Assembly: GCF_932526225.1 (NCBI RefSeq)
Contig: NC_064044.1
Span: 15,501,453-15,565,452, forward strand
Length of the DNA: 64,000 nt
From: Nematostella vectensis
Taxonomy: Eukaryota; Cnidaria; Anthozoa; Actiniaria; Edwardsiidae
Direction: 5' to 3'
In this document: piece by piece, positions 54,570 through 64,000 of the stretch
Numbering within the stretch: the stretch's first letter is position 1
How the letters are laid out: each line of letters begins with the position of its first letter
Notes under the pieces: generated by a model
What the model saw: only the letters and a program-made list of their open reading frames with translations
Told to the model about the DNA's origin: nothing
Databases searched by the model: none
Position numbers and translations under genes: made by a program

Positions 54570-55645
54570 CAATGATCGATATCGCATCGCGATTTGTTCT
54601 ACTGACTGTTCTGGAGCCTCTTAGACATATCAGGGCAGATCTTAGCAAAGCAAATAATGTCTTCGCTCGGATCCAGGAGATCGTTTGTGCGTAGGTCTCC
54701 CCCTTCTTGTTTGCGATCATCTCAGCTAGACGACTATGGAATCACAAGCAATCCGGTACCATTCCACCAGTTGAGGTAAAAACTAAGGGTATGAATGTTC
54801 CGTGCTCGATGTTCAAGACTATCCCGATACTGTTGCTTCTTCTTGTTCTCCTGCATGCGGTATATTTGCTGCGGCTCCAGATCTCTGTAGGAATCAGCAT
54901 TGGGGTGACAAACCCTGATGTCGGATCCTGAGCTTTGGCGCTCCCAAAACCCCCGCGCATGAATATCTAATCTCGCGTCTTGCTTTGTGCTCTATTAGCG
55001 CCACTACTCAATGATTCTCTGGAGATGTCCTGAAGAACGGGTTTTAACATCGCTGCATACAGTATTCTAGAGTTCTGCTTCAAGACCCCTCAGCTCATTG
55101 TGCCTCTGTATGATGAATTCACCACGTGTGCACGTCATGGAGTGGTCTACTGTGAAGGTGTCCCACAAACACACGGGGAGGGTGTATCATTGTTCGGCCA
55201 GTCATAACGCAGCTTAACAGCATTGCGAAACTCTCACTTGTTCAGATCAAATCCCATTTCTTGCAGAGGAATTACTGTCAGCCATACTGAAGATCCACGG
55301 CTCGCTTCGTTTTCTGGGGTAGGGAGTCTCTGACCTTGTCATATCTTGTCGTTTTCTCGTCGCACGCCCTGCTGGATTGCCTTGACAAATGTGTCATCAG
55401 CAAGTTCGCGGTCTTATGTCATTAATTGCTTGACTTAAAGTGCTGTAGTCTTACAGGATGCTTCGTAGAGCGGTGCTGCTTTATGTTGAAGTGCAACTAG
55501 GTCTCTCTCGTTGTTGGTACAGTGATGATCAGTGATAGCCGGTATTAGGACACTTGAGATACCGTGCTCTAGAGGCCCTAAAAGGTCTTCTATATCCGGT
55601 AGTGTGCGAAGGAAGTAAGTCCATCGGTGGCGTAGACAAAACATT
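54570..55645 (-). pseudogene. R2-like LINE, copy 3: RT end, CCHC and restriction-like endonuclease
   Basis: Minus-strand: [18 protein letters not shown] (55640), LTVIPLQEMGFDLNK (about 55270), [14 protein letters not shown] (about 55130-55180; C-x-C-x7-H-x4-C, the CCHC motif that precedes the endonuclease in R2-type LINEs), [28 protein letters not shown] (about 54965), [21 protein letters not shown] (about 54900), [12 protein letters not shown] and [29 protein letters not shown] (54640). The endonuclease cuts the target site. The frame changes at least four times. Confidence 0.7.
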
Positions 55646-57049
55646 TATTTTCCCAAGGACACAAAATATCATGGGTCCAAGTCTCTGTTGGTACATGTTC
55701 AAGAGGTAAATAGCCTTTAGTGGTTTTTCTTCGTTTTGCTAAGGGTTGTTAGGACTGTACAGAATTCATTCCTGGGAATCTTTTCCTGTTGTGGTTTAGT
55801 AAAGAAAAAAACATTACATTTAACATAACACTTGACCAGGATAGTAAGGTTTGATAATGGGTCCGTATTTTGAAGGAGCTCGTGCGAGGACTTTAGAAGC
55901 GGCCAATTATTACTGGGCCAGAGTATGGGCCATCAGCAATCAAAATTTCCAAAATCTGGGGCATTAATTTTTTTACCCCTGTTCGCATACAAGCCTATAA
56001 ACTTTACCACCCCTTCCCCCTTTCCTAAAAAAAATAATGTTCGGCCCCAAATGTTTCTGATAATATTTATTTGGTCATTGTACCAATCAGCACTTCAGAT
56101 GAATTCCAAATTAGTGTAATTATTAATGGACATCCTGGAATGATAGAATAAGAAATGCGGTATTTTTTAGGGTCTTAAAACATTAGATAATGTAGACAAT
56201 TAATACTATGCTGCAAATTTATTGTGAAAGGTATTTCTAAAGGCTGTAAATTTTTCTTAGTGTGGTATATTTTGGGGTTTTCATCATGGTCTTCCGACGG
56301 TGATCGATACCCTTTTTTACTCCCCTGCACCCCCTCCTTCCACCCAACATGCTACGTTCAGATTCTCGGACTTGAAAAAAAAAAATCAATCATAAAGCAG
56401 CACATAAACGTTTTTCATTCACGACTAGTCGTGAATTTTTATTTTAAAAACATTCCCAAATTCACTATAAAATATTTTTAAAAGAGATTTATCACTATCA
56501 CACTATCAGTTTCAAATGTATGTTACAAACTATTTTTATTTTTTTAACAAAGTACAATACCACGGAACAAGATTTCAACCTCGTATTATTTTGAAAATTG
56601 GTTTTGATTTTGTGCCTTTTTTAAAGGTAGAAAAAATAATGATATTGACCTAACCAGCCTTCATCAGGTAATATGAATACAAATGGAAATGCCCAGTGAG
56701 ATGTCATATCCCCTGCGGGCCATGGACCTGAACCCGGGTGGAAGCTCCGATCTATAATCAACTAAATTATTCCCTTGCCTAATGTCAAGCCTTTTTTTAG
56801 TTTTCAATCTATTTCACTAATAAATATTATCTGTTTTATTATTGATTATTTTAATTATTGTTATTTGATTGTTTTATTTACGAAGGGCCAAAATTTTGTG
56901 TTACCCTCTTATAACGTTACTACTACCTGACGTCACTAAAATGCCGAGGGGTGCCTTGTGGCGGCGTCTGCTGCGTGGTTGTTCGAGGGTGCGTTGTTTG
57001 AGGCGATATAGGTGAGTGTTCGTTATTCTATTGAGCTTGCCGTCCCCCT
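55646..57049. other. Mostly non-coding stretch
   Basis: A weak R2-like RT remnant may persist on the minus strand near 55790-55920. The phrase ACCCGGGTTCAGGTCC (minus strand, 56727-56742) resembles a tRNA-type B box. No gene is supported. Confidence 0.4.
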
Positions 57050-57835
57050 TGTCGTCACTATTATGAGGTCATCACGTCCCTGGGTGAAATACTGGGTCTG
57101 TTTCAAGCCCTAGGCTGCATAGCGCTGCTCAGCCAGAGACGGGAAACGCGATCCGGCTAGTGTGACTTTCCAACCATCGGAGCAGCGGTTGCAGTGCTGC
57201 TAGAGTAAGAAGTACCTGATCCCTTGCTTTGAACAGTTGGGGCGGAGGCATGTATGTCACATTGAGTCGAAGATTTTCCCACCCTGGCTAATGGCGGCCA
57301 CGATTGTCACTTTGGATGCTTGGAATGTGTCCTCTAGGGCTTGTGAGCCATCAGGTCGCGAAGCTGGGCGTAGCTGATACCTGGTTCACCAGCCCGAACC
57401 AGCTCCTGACTTCGGTAGTGCTGGTAGGCGATAGATAGTCACTAATGGTGTCAAGATACTTGAGTAGGGGCTCGATTGAAGTGTCCGAGATCCGGAATCG
57501 TGAGAAGTCCACACTCTGCCCGGCGAACTGGAATTGTTAAGGGTTAAGGACAATTCCTGATGGTCCGACGCTGATGGTGAAATATATGGTCTTCCACCAG
57601 TGCTCCGTAAGGTAGTGGATCGTGTCATCCACACGGTGCTCTTTCCGTTCAACCTCTGCTAGCACAGCGTCGGACCGGCAGTTGTAACCATCCCCCGATG
57701 ATAGAAAATCTTGTGGAGCTCTGGTGTACCGCCAACGTCCAAACGGCATGATAAACGAAGTGAGATGGCGGTCAGACTCGCGCAAGGGTACACTGGTACC
57801 CGTTCCAGAAGTCCGTTACGGTTTTTCACCTGTCT
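57050..57835 (-). pseudogene. Ty3/gypsy LTR retrotransposon pol remnant (RT and RNase H)
   Basis: Minus-strand reading shows SDRHLTSFIMPFGRWRYTRAPQ, FLSSGDGYNCRSDAVLA and a VDDTIHY motif (the RT YVDD-type box, about 57620), then SGIVLNP, VDFSRFRISDTSIEPL, STTEVRSWFGLVNQV (the RT/RNase H connection) and, more decayed, KQGIRYFLL and VTLAGSRFP (RNase H part, about 57150-57250). Stops are frequent and no LTRs, gag or integrase are found. It is an old fragment of an endogenous element, clearly non-functional. Confidence 0.7.
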
Positions 57836-60800
57836 TGAAAAACGCCGGTACACATCTTCCTTCTACCATTGCCGCAACTATAGTCCCTATACTAGAGGAT
57901 TGCTTGAAACATGTCCTTGTTTAATTAATGCACCTATGGCAGCATTGAACTCACGGTAAAAAAAATCCATCCATCCCTAGCTCAAATATTCCAGCTCTCA
58001 ATTCAGTTTTCCAGCTCTCTATTCAGTTTTCTACAGTTTTCTGGAGATTTGTCAAAGTCAATGCTTTTCTTTCCGAATTGCAATCGCATTCCTTGGTCCT
58101 CTTCTCTTAAAGACTCCTTTACAAAGTTTGATACTAGCTTCCATCTTGCCGGGATTCGAGGTGGAAAATGGTGAATTGCTTCAACCGTTGTAGCGAGCCC
58201 CCTTCCGTTTAAATTAAATCCTTCATCCTGTACGAGTTCGAGTGTAAGCAAATAAAGCCTGAATTTAGGCTGAATTAAAGTTCATGGTTTTAGAGAGTTT
58301 ATTTTGCCTTTATTCCACATCACTTAAATGCCTATTGTTTTTTTAAATGTCCTTTTCGCCGATGTTAGCCAACTGCCTGCTATGTAACACCATTTGAGGC
58401 TGCCCAGCTATGTTTGAAAAAAGTAATGTAAAGTAAAAGTTATGCCGGGAGTCAAAGTACTAATAATAGAACTATGAAATTGTAACGAGTGTCTATCACA
58501 AGGAAGCGTAGAGTGCGAGCAGTGTAAACACGGTAAAAAGTGACACAGTTTTCATTGTTTTGGATAATTGTGGCTTTAATTTCTAATCACTCAATTGATT
58601 AATAAATGTATACAAATTGTTTCAGAGATCACAGGAAGTAAAATTAAAACCTAGAAATGATAAGATATCCTCAGAAGAGAAGCGTGATTTTCTCTCCAAT
58701 TACCCAAAGCAATTGGATGCCCGTACGAATTGTTTAGTCTAGTAGAGTAGTCTTTTGTCTGTGCAGCATCCTTTTAAGGCATTGCGTCCAAATTAAAGTC
58801 AACTGTTCGTTGTCCGAGCCCCCAATTCTGTGGATTGAAATCGCCGCTTGAAAGGGAGAAAAGAAATCCGCTGCAGGACGTATTGTGCTGGAGAGCATGC
58901 AGGAAAAGAACAACCGATTGCTTCTGTTGAATCCCCAATGGACGGCCCACGACTCTGCGTAAATTTATTTTCCTTCCACCGGTGTAAAAAATACCGGTGC
59001 TGAAATACTTCGGGGTTTTTTTTACAAGCCAGCAGGGAATCTCATCGAAGGTACACGGACAATTCCTTAGGCATGGTATGATCAAGCATGCAGTCAAAGA
59101 TGCTATAGATGTCCTTGAAGAGATGAACGCAGATGGAAAGGACCGACTTTCCGATATAGACGATGACCTTGAATAGCGTTTATGCGAAATATACATGAAA
59201 ACAGTAAAGGGAAGCTCTCATCTTATGGATTCCTTCAGGTAAGTAGCCATGCATAGATCTAATTTACCGAGAGCCCCAATTATCTTTTCAGTTATATTAT
59301 GTCTAACTACAAAAGTAAGCAATCGTTAAAAAATATATGTCCTTAGCTTGGTAACTCGCACTGTAACTACATTATTACCTGGATCCAACATTTTTCCAAG
59401 ATAAGGTAGACTATTTCTATTTAAGTTATTTCCTGTAATTTCCTCTGATTTGAGGTCAGTAGGTCATACTTTGATGGCATTGACCCTCCCTAGCCTTCTG
59501 GAATTTTGAAATCCATTAGTTGGTAAGTTTGTATTCTTATGTTTCGTTACATGGGAAAAGGATAAACAAACCATATTATCAAGTATTTATTCTCTAAGAG
59601 CAATCAATATTTATTACACATGTCCATGAGACTTTCTATTTACAAATATTTATGACATGTAAAATATATAATTTAATATAATTGCAATAAATATTCTTAA
59701 TACATACATGTATTTTAATAATGGTAATATTTCTCAAGATATGTTAAAAATTGTAAAATGTCATATAGGTGTGGCAAATAGCCAATCTGAAAAATTCCAA
59801 GATGTGAAAATGCCATTTTGAAATTCTGAGAATGCCAGATCTTGCTTTTCTTTAGATCTAAGAACAAGCTTTGTTTTTCCAAAGTATCAGAGAATTCAGG
59901 GTACGTTTACCATTTTGAAAGAAAATTGATATTTCTAGGGACCAAGAGCTTGTATTGTTAGCACCCTTAATTAAAGGTCCCTGGAAATTAGTCAATAGAT
60001 ATGCTGTTTTACAGATGGATTAATTGTTCCTAATAATGACAATGGGATAACGTTGTCAAAAATGTGAAATTCCTTGACCCGCCGAATGGCCCACTACTCA
60101 TGAATTCGAAGCTATGCAATGGCTTTTGTTTCATTCACCTCTTGTGATGAAAACTGACCCCATGAAAGCAAAAAGGTGGTATATTAAGTCCCACTTGCCT
60201 GCTACTTATCATGTCTGCAATATTTAACCCTTAATCTGCCATAACACTAGTGTTAGGGAAGAGTAGATCTAAGATACCACAATGATGGTCTCCTTATCTG
60301 AAATAGAGTCAGTATACATAGAGAATACAAAGCGTACAGCTCCATCAGGGGTAATACCTATGAGCCCCTTCAATGTAGTTGTAAATGACGTGAAGATGGT
60401 ACTTGAACCTTGATTTTAATGCAATCAATTATAACATGGCATGTGGGATAGAGAGTTGTAAACATATCAGGCAAATACTTTTGGCCACTGCTATGAGTTA
60501 GCCAGATTGGCTGCATCCCAAGCAAAAAAGTATAGATAATTTGCCCAGGTTATGTTTCTACTAACTGTGGTCTCACTCAAAAAGTCGATAAGAATGAAAA
60601 ATATAATTTTTTTCACCAAGATGCAATTTTCTCTTGCAAGCGAACGAAGAAAAGAAAAACCTTCATGTTTATTCGAAACCAAAATACGAAGGATTAAAAG
60701 ATAGGGAAAAATTTACCGGAAGATTACTAGTTAAGGGGTAAAAAATTGTAAGCCGGCGTTTGCCACCCAAAAAGTAAAGTGATCTCTTAGCCCAAGTATG

Positions 60801-61010
60801 CTGTAAAAAGTATCTCACCTGAGAAACACTTTCTTCTGAAATGCTGTTTAGATAGCGCGTTCTTCTGAAATGCTGTTTAGTTGCCGTGTAAAAATTTAAG
60901 CAAACGCTTTGCATCGAGGACAATTTTTATTTTTCTCCGCTCGAGTCATGAAATGTTTGGCACGATAATTTTGCGAGCAAAGCAAAGCAATTATATGCGC
61001 CCATTTACCC
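57836..61010. other. Long non-coding stretch
   Basis: I find no gene I can name. The minus-strand ORF at 58774-59196 overlaps a plus-strand frame (59045-59180, ..HAVKDAIDVLEEMNADGKDRLSDIDDDLE) that ends near a GTAAGT (59240). That could be an old exon, but support is weak. From 59.3 to 61.0 kb the DNA is AT-rich and featureless. A short 25-bp phrase (GTTCTTCTGAAATGCTGTTTAG) is duplicated at 60830-60880. Confidence 0.4.
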
Positions 61011-61076
61011 ATGAATAATTTAGGTGGTGTTAAAAGGGTTCACCGAATGGGTTTTTATACATTGTTGAGAGGAAAG

Positions 61077-61391
61077 ATGTTCGTGTTTTTTCTTTTTGTC
61101 GTTATTTACCAAACTCTTCTTTCCCAAGCCAGGGAGTTTGAGTTCGCAAATTACCTCCGGATGCCTAGCCTCAGGTTTAATTCCTCTGCACCATCAAATA
61201 TCGTCAATGTAACATCATTGGAAAACTGTGTTTTTGAATGCGTTGGCACGGAAGGCTGCAAAGCTGCTAATGTTGGTAAAATGAAAAATGCTGAAAATAA
61301 ATTTCCATGTGAACTCTTCACCACAATCAGCCTATACAATCAACCGAGCCTGGTGAACGATGAGAATTTCGATGTCATAAAATTTGCTATG
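61077..61391 (+). CDS. First coding exon of a secreted PAN/Apple-domain protein
   Basis: The third in-frame Met (61077) is followed by a clear signal peptide (MFVFFLFVVIYQTLLSQA). Earlier Mets at 61011 and 61047 would put a charged leader in front, so I prefer 61077. The mature part has the Cys pattern of a PAN/Apple module: ENCVFECVGTEGCKAANV ... FPCELF, plus N-glycosylation sites (NSS, NVT). The exon ends at ATG|GTAAGT (61392), a strong donor. PAN modules bind proteins or sugars outside the cell. No second exon can be identified to the right, so the protein is incomplete. This is the best host-gene candidate in the window. Confidence 0.6.
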
Positions 61392-62115
61392 GTAAGTTAG
61401 AAGAACTAATTGAAAAATTAGTAGAAAACTACTTCACAGTTTGCACTTCTGATGTAGAACTTGAGTCATAACTTCTTTTTTTTTTGTTTATATATAATAT
61501 ATATCGATAAGATAAAATATGCTAGAAAATTTTATCAGTGATTCAAATTTTAAATAGCCGTCTTATCAAGAGCTACGACTTTAAAAGCAAACATCTGTCT
61601 GGCAACGGGATACTTTAAAACTATCGGCTTTAAGCTACCTTAAAGCGTACGCGCGACTTTATTTAGAACGGAGTTAATGAAAATTGAAAATAGCTGAAAT
61701 CGTCTAAGAATAGAAAAATCTCAAATAAATTGCAAACATAAGTAATATAAAATATTGTTAAGATAAAAATTACAGAAAAACATTATTAATGATAAAAAAA
61801 ATATTTAATATCGTCTGGTCAATAAAAGCAAACAAATGTCTCCCAACTATTTAAACTACCAGTTACAGTTATTCAAATCGTCTATGAATAGAAAAATCGC
61901 AAAACTTTATCAGGGAAATAAATTGCTAACAGCAGGGCCTCGCAGAGCTCAACAGACTAACAAAGTATCTCTTTGGCGACCGTTTTAGATAAGCACTGCT
62001 TGCCTTGTCTCCCGCAAGAAATTCTAGTGTTGGGGAATTCAAAAACAAACGAATACTGGAACCCTGGCTTTTAAAAAGGCAATATTCTTCTATCGTACGT
62101 AATTCTGTTTCTGCG
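61392..62115. other. Non-coding stretch, probable intron
   Basis: AT-rich with internal similarity (AATCGTCTAxGAATAGAAAAATC at about 61700 and 61878). It is likely the first intron of the PAN-type gene. Confidence 0.4.
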
Positions 62116-62274
62116 ATGGAATTGATTAAACTATATTACTATATTGCTGTTATTATTGTTTTTAAGTGCACCAGTCCCTTAAATTCAACTGAGGAGTTCC
62201 AAATACGAAATTTCAAAATCGCCCAAAATTGGTTTAAAGTTAGCCCCTGGTTCTCTTATCATGGTAAAAAAGTT
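62116..62274 (+). CDS. Possible signal-peptide exon, unassigned
   Basis: From MELIKLYYYIAVIIVFKCTSP the frame looks like a signal peptide and runs on for 30 residues (NSTEEFQIRNFKIAQNWFK). It reaches HG|GTAAAA, a weak donor, or the stop at 62275. There is no domain. It could be a first exon of a secreted protein or chance. Confidence 0.2.
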
Positions 62275-62277
62275 TGA

Positions 62278-62741
62278 GTTACATACAATAAATATTTTTC
62301 GAGAAAAACTGAATTTACGATTTTGCCTATAAAATCGCCGATTTGGGGGCATTTTTCACCTTGCGTAAAAAATCGCAAAATATTCTTTAAATATATGCGG
62401 AATTAAAAATAGCGATACAGATCCTTAGAAAGGAGTTGATAAGGTATAAATCGAGTGGTTTCTTCACTTTTTCCGACAAAAAAAGGATATTTTATTGCTG
62501 TCTAAACATGTCAATAAAAAATGTAGACTTGAATAATAGTCTAAATTAGGGGCTTATAAAACCAATGGTACATGGATTTTCGCAGAAATTTTGCACTTTG
62601 AGCAAAGATTGGTGTTATTTCTTTCGATTCAGCAGATAAAAAATTGGGGGAATCAAATTCCCGAATTGTTGTTGTTTGTCCGTCGCTACGACGAGGACCA
62701 TCGTGTTCAATTTTTCATTTTCACCGTCATCCTGAGCGGGA
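62278..62741. other. Non-coding stretch
   Basis: Nothing recognised. Confidence 0.35.
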
Positions 62742-62951
62742 CTAAGGACGCTTGTGGGTGCGCAGATGGCTAATAAGGCCAATCTGTGCACGGAAAAGCC
62801 TGGGGCACTGAGGGCATGGTATTGTTGCAGCTTTGGGATCTTGAGACTTTCTGGCGGCTCTACGCTCCTGATGATATAATGATGAAGCCGAACCCCATGT
62901 CAAGCTCAAATAACACGCGATTTTCTTGACAGCCGTCTTTATTAGATACAC
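62742..62951 (-). pseudogene. C2H2 finger tail of a LINE-type ORF
   Basis: The minus-strand frame ends ERRAARKSQDPKAATIPCPQC, then PRLFRAQIGLISHLRTHKRP and a stop. The C-x2-C-x12-H-x3-H finger with the phrase RIGLISHLRTH is typical of the C-terminus of some invertebrate LINE proteins. The family is recalled, not tested. Nothing of the RT is seen upstream. Confidence 0.45.
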
Positions 62952-62975
62952 ATACCTGTTTGTACGGGAGACATA

Positions 62976-63322
62976 TCACAGAAAATAAACTCTATCCTTG
63001 CTGTATACTAATTTTAGATGCTGTATAATAGTCTTGGTTCATCCTTGGAAGTTACTGCAAGTCAATAAAGACATTACAATGAAAAATATTTGCTATTTTG
63101 TACAGACTTCAGTTCAGAACGCCTGCCGGAATGGCAAACTTTGAAGGATTTGTTTGGGTTTTAAAGTTTCTTTACGCTTCATTGAAGTAAAAGATATTCA
63201 AGCACATCAGTTCTTACCTTCTGTCAAGAGGTTTCTAGGGAAAAGGCCGATTTGTAAGATTGAGTTCAATGTAAAGGTCAAGTACTTGAACACGAGTCAG
63301 GTTTCAAATGACAACAACTGAT
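62976..63322 (-). repeat. Second copy of the CACTA intron sequence
   Basis: About 340 bp match 46232-46574, with roughly one difference per 20 bases. The copy at 46 kb is an intron of a CACTA transposase, so this is probably a scrap of another CACTA element. Confidence 0.75.
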
Positions 63323-63569
63323 TAGCCGTCTGCCACACAGCATCCATCATCAACCTATGAGAAATTGGAGCCTCTTCTCAGATAAAGAGCTCGACACCTT
63401 TGAGAAACTCTGCTGTATCTGACTATACAGGGATACCACATGTTGCTGTCCCGTCCAGCTGAATCGGGATATGGAAGCGTGGGTATGTAAACCACAGGGC
63501 CTAACACCGGCGAGTAGGTTGTTATACAGATATAATTTTCCTTACCCTCCAGGTTCATCTTTAAGAAGG
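63323..63569. other. Non-coding stretch
   Basis: Nothing recognised between the CACTA intron copy and the helicase fragment. Confidence 0.35.
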
Positions 63570-64000
63570 AGTGTTGGCCGTTATCTACCTCTTTGCTCAG
63601 TGTTTAGCTTTGGTAGGCGATCAGCAAGGAGTACTTCCATTTCAGTGTGACTGAAGACCTCTTTCTCGGTAGATTGGATCAGGGAGAGTTCATTAGTTGT
63701 TACGTGGGAGTTTTGCCGTGTAGCTTATGCTGGCGCTGGATGTCATAGAGTGCTGCGTTGTACAGGTTCTCTGTAGGCTGAAGGGCTTGATTGTTGGCTT
63801 TTCGTCGACTGAATAGAAAGTCTTAAATCAAGTTGTCATGGTGAGTTTTCTATAGCTACAAAAGGTTTGAGACCTCGCGAAATAGAAGAATAATTGTGAA
63901 AAGCCTTGACAATCTCTGCAGCTTCCTGGAGACAGGAACTGCTGATCATCACGGAGCGCGTGCAGCCTCTTTGAAGGTGGAGTATATAGTGCCATCTGGT
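63570..64000 (-). pseudogene. Helitron-type helicase fragment at the right edge
   Basis: Minus-strand reading, in mixed frames: PDGTIYSTFKEAAR (63990), FLSCLQEAAEIVKAFH-like text, ALYDIQRQHKLHGKT (about 63725-63770), NELSLIQSTEKEV and MEVLLADRLPKLNTEQR (63580-63650). The order matches the part just before the Pif1 helicase core of Helitrons (F-KEA, then N-AL-DI----HGK, then LN-EQ). Stops and frameshifts are frequent. It is cut by the window edge. Confidence 0.45.

Noticed and set aside
58774-59196. 140-codon minus-strand ORF
   Set aside because: Low-complexity Ser/Cys-rich text without a motif; the opposite strand looks at least as coding-like.

Overview
The window looks like AT-rich invertebrate animal DNA, most likely from a cnidarian (coral or sea anemone). 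The evidence is spliced genes with GT/AG introns, no operons, and a mixture of transposon families: Helentron, CACTA/EnSpm, PIF/Harbinger, CR1/Jockey-superfamily LINEs, an R2-like LINE, Ty3/gypsy and a RecQ-like repeat gene. A PAN/Apple-type secreted protein exon near the right end fits too. The assignment is inference, since no marker gene settles the phylum. Almost everything recognisable is mobile-element sequence. Only one longer gene with no internal stop (RPA-like, 19016-20155) and one plausible host exon (61077-61391) look undamaged.

Layout, left part (1-10.3 kb): a decayed multi-exon DUF6589-like gene (+, 0.3-3.03 kb); an orphan 3' exon (4.0-4.4 kb, -); the first copy of a 1.05-kb repeat whose second copy, over 99% identical, lies at 17.3 kb; a 216-bp tandem duplication; a 0.39-kb MITE; and a broken RecQ-like helicase gene (-, 7.9-9.9 kb).

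Middle (10.3-42.4 kb) is a set of nested insertions. The two halves of one CACTA/Tnp2-type transposase (10.33-11.28 kb and 41.08-42.42 kb, both +) join in frame with no codon missing. The 29.8 kb between them has the ends of a Helentron (rolling-circle transposon) on the minus strand: an 11-bp subterminal inverted repeat (ACTGGGATACC), a 16-bp palindromic hairpin near the 3' end, and a T-T target. Read on the minus strand from 41.08 kb, it carries an ORF with 22-residue repeats, a basic region, a 2A-like motif (DVETNPGP), a cysteine-protease-like domain, the Rep (HUH and Tyr) region, a Pif1-like helicase, an endonuclease, and further on an intact RPA-like ssDNA-binding protein gene. It was itself interrupted by a 4.6-kb CR1-like LINE (26.15-30.74 kb), a 5.8-kb composite block (32.83-38.63 kb: LINE fragment, Harbinger gene, minisatellite, SGNH hydrolase gene) and LINEs at 12.1-15.6 and 21.6-23.15 kb.

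Right part (42.4-64 kb): a truncated LINE at the end of the CACTA gene; a second CACTA copy on the minus strand (49.56-45.26 kb) containing a 2-kb block almost free of G on the plus strand; tandem repeats (49.86-50.82 kb); three pieces of an R2-like LINE (Myb-like domain, RT, CCHC, restriction-like endonuclease) around AAT microsatellites (50.8-55.6 kb); a Ty3/gypsy pol remnant (57 kb); the PAN-domain exon (61 kb); and Helitron and CACTA scraps at the right edge.

The genes do not form a host pathway. What can be read is a transposition history: CACTA first, then the Helentron, then LINEs and Harbinger-bearing DNA inside the Helentron. Most frames carry stops or frameshifts. Several of the frameshifts lie in homopolymer runs and could be assembly errors.
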